Shown here: positions 14,268 through 22,670 of the stretch, one piece after another
How positions within the stretch are numbered: position 1 is the first letter of the stretch
Layout of the letters: each line of letters starts with the position of its first letter
Source of the DNA: a virus
Strand: one strand, 5' to 3'
IMG/VR virus record: IMGVR_UViG_3300019730_000007
Location: 1-35,024 of that record
DNA: 35,024 nucleotides
The notes under the pieces: generated by a model
What the model was told of the DNA's origin: nothing
What the model saw: the letters and a program-made list of their open reading frames with translations, nothing else
The model's database searches: none
Program-made: the position numbers and the translations under genes

Positions 14268-15155
14268 ATGATTATTATTGGAGCAGGCATGTCAGGCCTT
14301 TTGTGTGGGGCTTTAAATCCAGGATCAACTATTTATGAAGCTGGTCCAGAAAGAGAATCAGATCACAAGGCATTGTTCCGCTGTAAATCTGATCAAATAG
14401 GAAAGGTGCTTGGAATACCTTTCAAAAAGGTTATGGTCTATAAGTCTATCTGGTTAGGTGAAACTGAAGTCCATTCAACTCCCAGGATAGCTCATATGTA
14501 TTCTCAGAAGGTTGCTGGAAAGATTTCTGGCAGATCAATAACCAATATTGAGTCTGGATACAGATATATTCCACCAGATGATTTTATTGATCAATTGAAA
14601 GAAAGGTGTGACATCAAATACAGATACAAATATGATTTTCTTTCTGATTCTGATGGCCCTGTTATATCAACTATTCCATTGTTTAAAGCAATGGATGCAT
14701 TTTTGATAGATGCACCTGAATTTTCTTTCAAACCAATCTATGTCAATAGAATAACAATACCAAATTGTGATTCTTATTGTACTGTTTATTATCCAGGTCA
14801 TAATGCAGCATACAGAGCAAGCCTGATAGGTGATACTCTTATAACAGAGGGTATGCACAAACTTCACCATAATGCTCTGGTTGAGATTTGCAAATCTCTT
14901 GGCATAAGATGGAATGAAAATTATCCAGAGCAGATAACAAACCATATCCAAAAAATGGGTAAAATCTCTGCCATTGATAATAAGATAAGACAGAAAGCCA
15001 TAACAGAATTGACCTTGAAATATGGCATCTATTCTTTAGGCAGATTTGCCACTTGGAGACCAAAAGTGATGCTTGATGATGTTTTGGAAGATATCTGGCA
15101 TATTAACCGATTGATTAAAGGTGGAGATTATGCTGCCATCAAGCATAATAATTGA
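14268..15155 (+). CDS. FAD-binding oxidoreductase-like protein (UDP-galactopyranose mutase-like ends)
   Basis: A 295-residue protein. It opens with a Rossmann dinucleotide-binding motif (MIIIGAGMSGLLCGAL) and IYEAG for the ribose-binding acid. The C-terminal GRFATWRPKVMLDDVLEDI resembles the FAD-contacting end of UDP-galactopyranose mutases and related amine-oxidase-fold proteins. It is shorter than both. The substrate is unknown. It lies next to the flavin-dependent ThyX-like gene, hinting at nucleotide or base chemistry, but the link is only by position. Confidence 0.6.
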   Translation: MIIIGAGMSGLLCGALNPGSTIYEAGPERESDHKALFRCKSDQIGKVLGIPFKKVMVYKSIWLGETEVHSTPRIAHMYSQKVAGKISGRSITNIESGYRYIPPDDFIDQLKERCDIKYRYKYDFLSDSDGPVISTIPLFKAMDAFLIDAPEFSFKPIYVNRITIPNCDSYCTVYYPGHNAAYRASLIGDTLITEGMHKLHHNALVEICKSLGIRWNENYPEQITNHIQKMGKISAIDNKIRQKAITELTLKYGIYSLGRFATWRPKVMLDDVLEDIWHINRLIKGGDYAAIKHNN

Positions 15156-15240
15156 TATTTTAATTGGATTTATAATCCTAATAATTGGCCAGGTAATTGG
15201 CTATAATTTAAATGAGGAGAAGAAAGATGACAACAAATAA
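15130..15240 (+). CDS. Small one-TM protein, 36 residues, overlapping two genes
   Basis: ATG 15130 follows GGTGGAG closely. The product is one hydrophobic helix (IIIDILIGFIILIIGQVIGY) and a charged tail (NLNEEKKDDNK). It starts inside the FAD-protein gene and ends inside the ThyX-like gene in a different frame. The ribosome site, hydrophobic content and use of the whole gap make it likely to be real. Its role is unknown. Confidence 0.55.
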   Translation: MLPSSIIIDILIGFIILIIGQVIGYNLNEEKKDDNK

Positions 15241-15991
15241 AGATGCAGCAAGAGTAGAATTAATCAATGTGACACAAAATGCCCTTGAGCTTTTGATTTT
15301 GACAAAATCAGGTAGACTTGCCACTGGCACAACTTTTCAGAAAATCATGAAATGGTCTTATGGGAAGAAAATGGAGCACCTGGGCTATATGATGGATACT
15401 ATTAAATCCAGCTTTGAATTTGTGGATTATGTATTCGAGATTAAAGATGTTTCCAGAGCTTTTACTCATCAGGTGGTTAGAACCAGAACAGCTTCATTTC
15501 AGCAACAAGCTATGAGAGTTGTTGATGCTAGAAATTTTAGTTATTTGAAATCAACAGACCACCCTTCATATAACAAAGCATTTGAGATCAGCCTTGAAGA
15601 ATATGGCAAAATGCTTGATGATGGAGTGCCAGTTCAAGATGCCAGAGGAGTTTTGGGAACAGGCATTCATACAGCCATCTTTGTAAAGGGCAATCTCAGA
15701 ACTCTTTCAAACATGGCAGAACTCCGCTTGTGTAAGCGGGCTGAAGGAGAATATCAATCTGTGTTCAAAAAGATGGTTGATCAGGTTCTGGAATTTCACC
15801 CTTGGGCTGAGCCACTATTGAAAGTTCATTGTATAAAATATGGTATCTGTGCATTTCCTAGGTATGATAAATGCCCAGTCCAGAAATTTTGCCTCAAGCC
15901 TGAGACTGTCAGACCAGTGATTGAAGATGCTTGGATCAAAAACCAGCATGTGGCCAATCCTGTGGCAAATAAGGATGGTATGACTATGTAG
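15227..15991 (+). CDS. Divergent ThyX-family flavin-dependent thymidylate synthase-like protein
   Basis: A 254-residue protein. ATG 15227 has GAGGAG upstream; ATG 15212 has none. Residues 85-97 read RTRTASFQQQAMR, aligned to the ThyX signature RHRxxSxxxxSxR. The two outer Arg, the central Arg and the first Ser are kept, but His is Thr and the second Ser is Ala; Gln replaces the Glu usual two residues before it. ThyX enzymes methylate dUMP with folate, FAD and NADPH. These losses suggest altered chemistry or substrate. Four cysteines in CIKYGIC...CPVQKFC near the C-terminus form an extra possible metal site. Confidence 0.7.
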   Translation: MTTNKDAARVELINVTQNALELLILTKSGRLATGTTFQKIMKWSYGKKMEHLGYMMDTIKSSFEFVDYVFEIKDVSRAFTHQVVRTRTASFQQQAMRVVDARNFSYLKSTDHPSYNKAFEISLEEYGKMLDDGVPVQDARGVLGTGIHTAIFVKGNLRTLSNMAELRLCKRAEGEYQSVFKKMVDQVLEFHPWAEPLLKVHCIKYGICAFPRYDKCPVQKFCLKPETVRPVIEDAWIKNQHVANPVANKDGMTM

Positions 15992-15996
15992 CATAC

Positions 15997-16037
15997 TAAG
16001 CCCTGTGTCAGTCTTTGAACAGGGCTTAAACAATAAA
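15997..16037 (+). terminator. Terminator-like hairpin after the ThyX-like gene
   Basis: TAAGCCCTGT (15997-16006) and ACAGGGCTTA (16019-16028) form a perfect 10-bp stem with a 12-base loop. The following AACAATAAA has no T-run, so termination is probably partial. Confidence 0.5.
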
Positions 16038-16060
16038 TTTTAACTGTTTAAGAGGTAAAT

Positions 16061-16858
16061 ATGAGTCATAATAAAGAAGATAAAAATAAACCTGATGCAA
16101 TAATCATTGATTTAGAAGGCACTTTGTCAGATCACTCTCACAGGAAGCATTTGTGGGAAGGGAAAAACTATCACCTGTATAATAAAAAGTTCATAGATGA
16201 TCCTGTGAATGAAAATTTTTTAGTGCATTTAAAAACTTGTGCAGGTATGGCAATCATTATTTGTACTGCCAAGAAAGCCAAATATCATGAAATAGTTTCT
16301 GAGTGGTTAATCAAAAATGAACTTGCTATTTTAATAAGTGATATCCATTATCGTGGTTCAAATGATGAAAGATCATCTGTTGAAGTCAAAAAATCTTTGC
16401 TGACAGAAGTTCAAAGCAAATATAATGTTGTTGCAACCTATGATGATAGAGAAGATATTTGCCAGATGTTTGCAGAGAATGGCATCAAATCTTATCTGGT
16501 TGATAAAGATGGCATTTATGAATATGAGATAGATATCGAAACAGTGAATATAAATTCAAACCAAGCACCCAGGCCTGATGAAATATTGATGAAAGCAGCT
16601 AAATTGTTCAAATCAAGGAATGTTGAATATGGAAATGGATATAAGGATTTTGGAAAAATTATGATGACCCTACTGCCTGATGGAGTTGAAATTAAAACTG
16701 CTGAAGATGCATCCCGATATGCCATCCTTAATATCATGATTGCTAAATTTGATCGATATTGCAAAAATTTTCACAAAGGTGGACACAAAGATAGTTTGAG
16801 AGATATACCTGTCTATTGTGCTATGCTCCAGGAGATTGATGATGATAACAATATTTGA
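16061..16858 (+). CDS. HAD phosphatase (Pnkp-type) fused to MazG-like/DUF6378-type domain
   Basis: A 265-residue protein. Residues 12-160 are HAD-like: nucleophile loop IIDLEGTLSD (Asp 17; the usual second Asp is Glu 19), IICTAKK (motif II Thr), EVKKSLL (motif III Lys) and TYDDRED (motif IV acids), in the style of the T4 polynucleotide kinase phosphatase half. Residues about 170-265 (ILMKAAKLFKSRNVEYGNGYKDF...ILNIMIAKFDRY...DIPVYCAMLQEI) resemble MazG-like nucleotide pyrophosphatase relatives of the DUF6378/DUF1599 type. Together they suggest processing of nucleotides or DNA ends. Its end overlaps the next gene. Confidence 0.6.
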   Translation: MSHNKEDKNKPDAIIIDLEGTLSDHSHRKHLWEGKNYHLYNKKFIDDPVNENFLVHLKTCAGMAIIICTAKKAKYHEIVSEWLIKNELAILISDIHYRGSNDERSSVEVKKSLLTEVQSKYNVVATYDDREDICQMFAENGIKSYLVDKDGIYEYEIDIETVNINSNQAPRPDEILMKAAKLFKSRNVEYGNGYKDFGKIMMTLLPDGVEIKTAEDASRYAILNIMIAKFDRYCKNFHKGGHKDSLRDIPVYCAMLQEIDDDNNI

Positions 16859-17375
16859 TCAAGAAACAACTGGGTTGATGAAGGCAAAAGGCTCAGACCA
16901 ACTTCATCAACCTCATCTGACTGAAATTTATGCTATGCAGGTTGATAATAATTTTAATTTTGTTAGGGATTTTGAATCTTTAATCAAACCCCCAATCCCC
17001 ATCCCAAGCTTTTTAGAAAAGCAAATTGGGATAACAAATCAAATGGTTGCAAATGCCCCCACATTCATTCAGGTATACAAACAAATCATTAATGTTTTCT
17101 TCAGATCTCATACTGTGGTTGCTCACAATCTTTCATTTGATGAAGGTGTATTGATTGGGGAGCTTAGAAGGATAGGAAAAGAACACCATTTTCCATATCC
17201 CCCAATCAAATATTGCACAGTTGAGCAAAGCATGCATATTAAGGGTCACCGCTTGAAGAATGATGAACTCTACAAGCTGGCCACTGGCAAAGAAATGGTT
17301 GGTGCTCATAGGGCTAAAGTGGATGTGATGGCAACCTTTGAAAGCTTCAAATGGTTGAAGGGATGGTGCAAATAA
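16842..17375 (+). CDS. DEDDh 3'-5' exonuclease (DnaQ-like proofreader)
   Basis: A 177-residue protein with motif I FDQETTGL (Asp and Glu), motif II HNLSFD and motif III HRAKVDVMAT (His and Asp), the four metal ligands plus the general base of DEDDh exonucleases. ATG 16842 is preferred because GGAG is seven bases upstream; 16839 is possible. It overlaps the end of the HAD/MazG-like gene. Two genes later comes the DnaE-type polymerase, so it very likely supplies proofreading in trans. Confidence 0.8.
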   Translation: MITIFDQETTGLMKAKGSDQLHQPHLTEIYAMQVDNNFNFVRDFESLIKPPIPIPSFLEKQIGITNQMVANAPTFIQVYKQIINVFFRSHTVVAHNLSFDEGVLIGELRRIGKEHHFPYPPIKYCTVEQSMHIKGHRLKNDELYKLATGKEMVGAHRAKVDVMATFESFKWLKGWCK

Positions 17376-17629
17376 TGGGAGTGATGCCAAGAACTGCATT
17401 ATTGCTGACAAGATATGGAATGGTCAAAGGTGAATTTGACAATTATTTTTTATTAGCAGTATCATTTGGATTATCAATAAAAGATGGAGTGATCACCTTT
17501 AATGGGAAAGAAAGAAATCCAACATATTTTGATGAATGGGATAGTGTGGATGCTATGAAAGATTGGGCTAAAAATTATGTGAAGAAAAATCTCACAAATG
17601 ATTATAAAATTTATAGATTTTTAATCTGA
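17375..17629 (+). CDS. Hypothetical protein, 84 residues
   Basis: The gene lies between the exonuclease and polymerase genes, starting on the exonuclease stop (TAATG). The start is uncertain, with ATG at 17351, 17363, 17375 and 17384 all in frame. The sequence has no recognised motif. The position suggests an accessory of the polymerase complex, which is inference only. Confidence 0.55.
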   Translation: MGVMPRTALLLTRYGMVKGEFDNYFLLAVSFGLSIKDGVITFNGKERNPTYFDEWDSVDAMKDWAKNYVKKNLTNDYKIYRFLI

Positions 17630-17648
17630 TGAAAGGAATAGGTGCCTG

Positions 17649-20471
17649 ATGTATCTTAATATAAAAACAGGCTATACTTTTAAACAAGTTTATGGCCATC
17701 TGGATAAGATTGCTGAGAAGTGTGCTAAACATGCTGATTTTGGAGGCATAGCTGACCTTGGGAATACCTTTGCTCACATACCCTGGAAGAAAGCTTGCAA
17801 AAAGGTTGGTATCAAGCCTATATATGGTGTTCAGCTTCCAGTCACAGAAGATCTTCAGAAAGGCATTAGGAGATACCCCTTTAATTGGATGACTCTAGTG
17901 GCTAAAAATCAAGAAGGATTACAGGAAATATATCAATTGGTTGATCTTTCTTTTCAACAATTCTATTACAGACAAAGGATAACATATGATCAAATCAATT
18001 CTTTATCTGATGGGGTATTTGTTTTATCTGGAGTTGCTCCCAGATATGATCTTCTTGAAAGAAAAGTATATCATGAATTGAGTCCAGCAACTCCTTTTGC
18101 CAATAGAAAGTTTGATGGATCAAAAATAACAGCTATAGCTTGTTGTGACAATTATTATCCTGACCCAGAAGATGATATGATCTATGAACCTTTTGCAGAT
18201 GAAAGATTGAGGGAAAGAAAGACCAGCCCCATACACATACCAACTTATGAAGAGTGGGACAGCATATATCCTGGATGCAAAATATGGAGAAAAAATCTGA
18301 ATTCAGTAGCATCAGTTTGCAATGTTGAATTGCCAAAAGCACCTATGGTCAAGTATATTGGCAAAGATAACATAGAAAAATGGTGTTTAAAAGGAGCTAA
18401 GATTAAAAAGCTTAATATTTCTAAGGGCTTATATGCTGATAGATATAAGAGGGAAATGAAACTCATTGAGGAAAAAGGCTATATAGACTATTTCCTTGTG
18501 GTAGCTGATCTTATCAAATATGCCAAGACTAAAATGGCTGTTGGCCCTGCTAGGGGCAGTGCTGCTGGTTCCTTAGTTTGTTATCTTATGGGCATAACTG
18601 AGATTGATCCTCTTGAATATGATCTTTATTTTGAAAGATTTATTGATGTGAATCGTTTTGACTTGCCTGATATAGACATTGACTTTCAGGATAACAAACG
18701 CCATCTATGCATCAAATATCTTGAAAGGAAATATGGCAGAGATAATGTTGCCCAAATTGGCAATATAAACCGGATGAAGCCAAAATCTGCCATAACCAGA
18801 TTTGCTCAATCTCTTGGTATACCCATAGATGATGTAGTTGAGTTAAAAGATGCCATTCAAGAAAGGTCTGGAGGAGATGCACGAGCCAATGCCTGTATGG
18901 AAGATACTTTCACAGATACTGATATTGGAAAGAAATTCCTTGAAAACCATCCATCTATGGAAGTTGTAAAGCATATTGAAGCTCATCCATCACACACAGG
19001 AATTCATGCTGCTGGTATTTTGGTCTGTAATGAACCTATCACACATTATTGTGGGATAAATAGCAGAGATAAAAAAAGAATTGGCATGCTTGATAAGAAA
19101 GATGCTGAAGCTGTTAATCTTCTTAAAATTGATGCTCTGGGCCTGAGAACATTAGCTATCATAGCGGATGTTTGTGATCAAGTTGGAAAGCATTATGAGT
19201 GGATGTATGAAATTCCAACTGATGATGAAGGAGCTTACAAAGTATTTAATGATGGCAGGTTTAATGGCATCTTTCAATTTGAAGGCCCAGCAGTTCAAGG
19301 CTTAGCAAAACAAATGCCTATTAATGATATGGAAGATGTTGCTGCCCTTGGTGCTCTTGGAAGACCTGGACCACTTATGTCTGGTGGTGCTAATTCTTTT
19401 ATTGGATATAGAAATAATCCTGAAAGCATAGAATATTTGAGCAATCACCAATCAGTTATTGATGCCACTAAAGGCACTTATGGAATTATCATTTATCAAG
19501 AGCAGATGCTTGCTATTGGTAGGAATTATGGGAAGTTATCTTGGGCTGATACTAGTGATTTGAGAAGGGCTGCAAGTAAAAGTCTTGGTGATGAATTTTT
19601 TGATAAATACAAAAAGAATTTTGTCAAAGGAGCTATGGAGCAAGGAGAAACAGAAGAGCAAGCACTCAAGGTCTGGAAGGCTATGCATAGTTTTGGCTCT
19701 TGGTCTTTTAATAAATCTCATGCTGTATCTTATGGCCTGATATCTTATCTTTGTGCATATATGAAAGCTCATCATCCTATGGAGTTTCTTGTTGCTAATC
19801 TTAATCATGCCAGAAATGATAGATCAGCTTTGAAGATTCTCAGAGATGCTGTTGAGAATGATGGCATCAAATATGAGTACTTTAATGCTAATAAATCAGA
19901 AGTTGATTGGTGTGTCAAGAATGATGTTCTTTATGGTGGATTTTCTACTCTCCATGGAATGGGGCCAGTAAAGGCCAGAAAAGCAGTGAAATTAAGACAA
20001 GAAAATACAAGGCCACCTAAAGGTATGCTCAAGACTATAAAACAAAAGATTTCACCCTTTAAATACTTGTATCCATCTAAAGAATTATATGGAGATTACT
20101 ATACTAAGCCTGAACAGCATAATCTTAATCATGGTGTGACTGAAATCATAAATACCCAAACTGATGGTACTTTTACAGTCATTGGTTGTATTATCAAGAA
20201 AAATCTAAGAGATAAAAATGAAGCTTGTTTTGTTTCTAAAAGAGATGGAAAATATTTGGATGGTCAAACATCTTGGTTAAATATTACCATTGAGGATGAT
20301 ACTGGATCAATGATGTGTAAAATCAAAACCCAAGATTATTTGAGATTTGGAAAAGAGATTGCTGAAACTGGAAAAGAGGACAAAGATTGGTATATGGTTC
20401 ATGGCCAAAAAATCAATGGCTGGAGCATAATGTTTGTGAATAATATTAAGAAAATAACAAGGAGCTTGTGA
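17649..20471 (+). CDS. dnaE-like: DNA polymerase III alpha-type (DnaE-like) replicative polymerase
   Basis: A 940-residue protein, shorter than the usual 1,100-1,200 of bacterial DnaE. The N-terminal PHP region is present (GIADLGNTFAHIPWKKACKKVGIKPIYG), but the HxH metal motif is replaced by YLNIKTGYT, so it should not bind metal. The catalytic palm shows GPARGSAAGSLV and LPDIDIDFQ (about residues 339-347), then HPSHTGIHAAGILV. An OB-fold-like part lies near the C-terminus (about 845-935). The tau-binding end seems absent, so it may work with the phage helicase instead of the host loader. Confidence 0.85.
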   Translation: MYLNIKTGYTFKQVYGHLDKIAEKCAKHADFGGIADLGNTFAHIPWKKACKKVGIKPIYGVQLPVTEDLQKGIRRYPFNWMTLVAKNQEGLQEIYQLVDLSFQQFYYRQRITYDQINSLSDGVFVLSGVAPRYDLLERKVYHELSPATPFANRKFDGSKITAIACCDNYYPDPEDDMIYEPFADERLRERKTSPIHIPTYEEWDSIYPGCKIWRKNLNSVASVCNVELPKAPMVKYIGKDNIEKWCLKGAKIKKLNISKGLYADRYKREMKLIEEKGYIDYFLVVADLIKYAKTKMAVGPARGSAAGSLVCYLMGITEIDPLEYDLYFERFIDVNRFDLPDIDIDFQDNKRHLCIKYLERKYGRDNVAQIGNINRMKPKSAITRFAQSLGIPIDDVVELKDAIQERSGGDARANACMEDTFTDTDIGKKFLENHPSMEVVKHIEAHPSHTGIHAAGILVCNEPITHYCGINSRDKKRIGMLDKKDAEAVNLLKIDALGLRTLAIIADVCDQVGKHYEWMYEIPTDDEGAYKVFNDGRFNGIFQFEGPAVQGLAKQMPINDMEDVAALGALGRPGPLMSGGANSFIGYRNNPESIEYLSNHQSVIDATKGTYGIIIYQEQMLAIGRNYGKLSWADTSDLRRAASKSLGDEFFDKYKKNFVKGAMEQGETEEQALKVWKAMHSFGSWSFNKSHAVSYGLISYLCAYMKAHHPMEFLVANLNHARNDRSALKILRDAVENDGIKYEYFNANKSEVDWCVKNDVLYGGFSTLHGMGPVKARKAVKLRQENTRPPKGMLKTIKQKISPFKYLYPSKELYGDYYTKPEQHNLNHGVTEIINTQTDGTFTVIGCIIKKNLRDKNEACFVSKRDGKYLDGQTSWLNITIEDDTGSMMCKIKTQDYLRFGKEIAETGKEDKDWYMVHGQKINGWSIMFVNNIKKITRSL

Positions 20472-20617
20472 TGAAAAAGAAAATAGCCAGAAGGTGGTTA
20501 AAAAGAAATAAGCACAGATTGGTGCAGCAAAGAGGATACTATTCCAATCAAGATAAAAAGATGATCAAGAAGTGTTTTGAAGCATTAAAAGATGAAAAAG
20601 GAATAGTCAAAATTTAG
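20471..20617 (+). CDS. Very basic small protein, 48 residues
   Basis: ATG 20471 overlaps the polymerase stop (TGATG) and follows AGGAG. The product has about 18 Lys/Arg residues out of 48 (MKKKIARRWLKRNKHRL...), and so is a likely nucleic-acid or polymerase-associated peptide. It is the last gene before the second copy of the 88-bp repeat. No family was recognised. Confidence 0.55.
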   Translation: MKKKIARRWLKRNKHRLVQQRGYYSNQDKKMIKKCFEALKDEKGIVKI

Positions 20618-20705
20618 TCAATAAATTCAACCAGTAATGGTTTTAACTTTTTTGAGGGTAATTATATGCTGAGTTGATATATGGCTCTTAAAACAAAAAT
20701 TATGG
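20618..20705 (+). repeat. 88-bp dispersed repeat, copy D, upstream of the ligase gene
   Basis: This is the gapless partner of 6415-6502. It contains TTGAGG, a 17-base spacer and TGATAT, which would serve as a promoter for the ligase gene starting at 20718. Conservation extends past the promoter-like boxes, to CTCTTAAAACA, so a protein-binding site or RNA element is also possible. Confidence 0.6.
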
Positions 20706-20717
20706 GGGTTTAAACAG

Positions 20718-22001
20718 ATGAGCATTCTAAGCCATATTGAAGAGATAAATCAAGCAATAGGCAATGAAAAAATTGATATTATGAAAAAATATTACTCTGA
20801 TAGGATGATACTTAAATATGCTTATGATCCTTTTAAAAAGTATCATATCACTAGTGAAAAATCTGGATTGGATTATTTACAGGGTTCACCAGATGGTTCA
20901 AATTTTACTACTAAAACAAAAACCATTCTTGATGATCTTTCATCCAGATCATTATCTGGTCAGGCAGCAATTGAAGCAGTTTGTGATCATATGGTTTCTT
21001 TAAATCCAGATTCAGCAGAATTATTTAAGCGGATTCTTAACAAAGATTTAAGGTGTGGTATAAATATCAAAACAATTAATAAAGCTTTTCCAGGTCTCAT
21101 ACCGCTTGTCTGGGATGGATCAAAGAAACCAGCATTTGCACTGTGTAAAACTTTTGATCCCAAAAAGATTAAATATCCTGTCCTTGCTGCAGTCAAGAAA
21201 GATGGGGTCAGAGCTCAGTATATTGATAAGATGATATCAAGGCAAGGCAAGCCATTAGTTGGGCACAACCATATAGAAGATCAATTCAATTTTCATGTAG
21301 ATGGTGAACTCTGTGTGCCTGGAGAAATATTTGATGTTGCATCTGGATTAATCAGGAATGATGATCCAACACCAAATTCTGTATTGTGGGTTTTTGATGC
21401 ACCTTCTCTGCCAGGGGTAAAAAGAGAAAGAATAAACTGGTTGAGAAGAAATTTGAAAGAATCAAATTCAGTTAAATTAATACACCACTATTGGATTGAA
21501 ACTGAATCTGATTTGACAAAGTTTTATCAATGGGCTCTAGTGGAAGGTGAAGAAGGTATTGTCATTTATGATCCTGATTCTGAATATGAAGATGGCAGAA
21601 TATGGTGGAGACTTGTTCCAATTAAATCTGCTGATTGCCATGTAATTGGCTTTTATGAAGGGAAAGGGAAGCATGCTGGAAGTCTTGGAGGGATCATTGT
21701 TGACTATAAAGGCCATGAAGTTAGGGTTGGAACTGGCTTTTCTGAAAAAGTGTCGAAAAGCCAGTTAAAACAGCTAGTTAGCTCTATTGATAAAAAGCTC
21801 CTTACCTTAGAAAGTAAAAAAATAGAGGGGTATAGTATAGAGGATATATCCCCGGTATGGCAAAAAATCAGGCAGTTTATATGGGATAATAAACCTCTGT
21901 TCTTGGAAGCTATTGCCAAGTGTGAATTCAAAGAAAAAACCAAAGCTGGCTCTATGAGACAACCAAGATTCAAAACATGGAGGTGGGATAAAAGTGTCTG
22001 A
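20718..22001 (+). CDS. ATP-dependent DNA ligase
   Basis: A 427-residue protein. Motif I is AVKKDGVRA (adenylated Lys near 159), followed by SRQGKPL (Ia/Ib), HVDGEL (III), EGEEGIVI (IV) and WWRLVPIK (V). A C-terminal OB-fold region (VRVGTGFSEKVSK) follows. Size and layout fit T4/T7-like phage ligases, which seal nicks during replication and recombination. The gene has its own repeat-borne promoter candidate. GGGGG nine bases upstream serves as ribosome site. Confidence 0.85.
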   Translation: MSILSHIEEINQAIGNEKIDIMKKYYSDRMILKYAYDPFKKYHITSEKSGLDYLQGSPDGSNFTTKTKTILDDLSSRSLSGQAAIEAVCDHMVSLNPDSAELFKRILNKDLRCGINIKTINKAFPGLIPLVWDGSKKPAFALCKTFDPKKIKYPVLAAVKKDGVRAQYIDKMISRQGKPLVGHNHIEDQFNFHVDGELCVPGEIFDVASGLIRNDDPTPNSVLWVFDAPSLPGVKRERINWLRRNLKESNSVKLIHHYWIETESDLTKFYQWALVEGEEGIVIYDPDSEYEDGRIWWRLVPIKSADCHVIGFYEGKGKHAGSLGGIIVDYKGHEVRVGTGFSEKVSKSQLKQLVSSIDKKLLTLESKKIEGYSIEDISPVWQKIRQFIWDNKPLFLEAIAKCEFKEKTKAGSMRQPRFKTWRWDKSV

Positions 22002-22344
22002 ATCAGATATACAGATAGAAGCTGTAAAATGGGCCAAAAGGCAGAGAAAGAGACACCCTGAGCTAAGATGGCTGCATCACATACCAAATGGTGGTAAAAG
22101 GGGTATAAGAACAGCCGTGAAATTAAAATTGGAAGGGGTTGAGGCAGGAGTACATGATTTATTCTTGCCTGTTGCAAGATGGAATAAACATGGACTCTAT
22201 ATTGAAGTGAAGTTTGGTAAGAATAAACTTACCAAACTTCAAAAAGAATTTAAAGCATTTGTTATAACACAAGGATATGCTACAGCAACATGCTATACAG
22301 CAGATGAAATTATTTCAACTCTCAAAAAATATTTAGGAATTTGA
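21994..22344 (+). CDS. VRR-NUC domain nuclease
   Basis: A 116-residue protein beginning at GTG 21994, which overlaps the ligase stop by eight bases and has GGAGG upstream. LHHIPNGGKR, AGVHDLFLPVA and GLYIEVKFGKNKLTKLQ are the characteristic blocks of stand-alone VRR-NUC proteins, a PD-(D/E)XK branch that cuts DNA junctions or flaps. Coupling to ligase suggests a cut-and-seal pair in replication or recombination. Confidence 0.8.
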   Translation: MSESDIQIEAVKWAKRQRKRHPELRWLHHIPNGGKRGIRTAVKLKLEGVEAGVHDLFLPVARWNKHGLYIEVKFGKNKLTKLQKEFKAFVITQGYATATCYTADEIISTLKKYLGI

Positions 22345-22347
22345 TTC

Positions 22348-22668
22348 TCATTCCAAGACATAAGGAATTATTTTTTTCAAAGCAATTACAGTAGCTGTTC
22401 TGAGTGCAGCTACTGTTGTTGCATTTTCAAATATTTCATCAATTTTATTATGTGCAGATTGAACAGAAATATTTTTCAATCCAGTTGTTGATTTCTCTTG
22501 ATTGATTTCTTTCTGCCTGTTTTTTTCTTGTGCTATTTTATCTTGCTTTTTTGTTTCATAATCAACTATTCTCTGGTCATCATCATCCATCTTAATTTGC
22601 TCAGCAGTCAGTCTATTTTTGCCATAACCAGTAACAACACCATCATGGTCTAAAGTACAATATTTCAT
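22348..22668 (-). CDS. Hypothetical protein following the tail fibre, 106 residues
   Basis: Last gene of the virion operon. The N-terminus (MKYCTLDHDGVVTGYGKN) looks like the short strand modules of fibre-associated proteins. The middle is a charged helix (QDKIAQEKNRQKEINQEK), and the C-terminus is helical. A fibre chaperone or tip accessory is likely by position. No family motif was seen. Confidence 0.45.
   Translation of the reverse strand: MKYCTLDHDGVVTGYGKNRLTAEQIKMDDDDQRIVDYETKKQDKIAQEKNRQKEINQEKSTTGLKNISVQSAHNKIDEIFENATTVAALRTATVIALKKIIPYVLE
22350..22377 (+). terminator. Weak rho-independent terminator between convergent operons
   Basis: ATTCC and GGAAT form a 5-bp stem with a nine-base loop, followed by TATTTTTTT. 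It stands just after the VRR-NUC stop and inside the 3' end of the minus-strand gene, ending the plus-strand replication transcript. Confidence 0.45.
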
Positions 22669-22670
22669 TT

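Noticed and set aside
16572-16590. Another CTGATGA followed by GAAA, inside the HAD/MazG-like gene
   Set aside because: No flanking stems. The match is explained by coding sequence, and several chance CTGATGA are expected in 35 kb on two strands.
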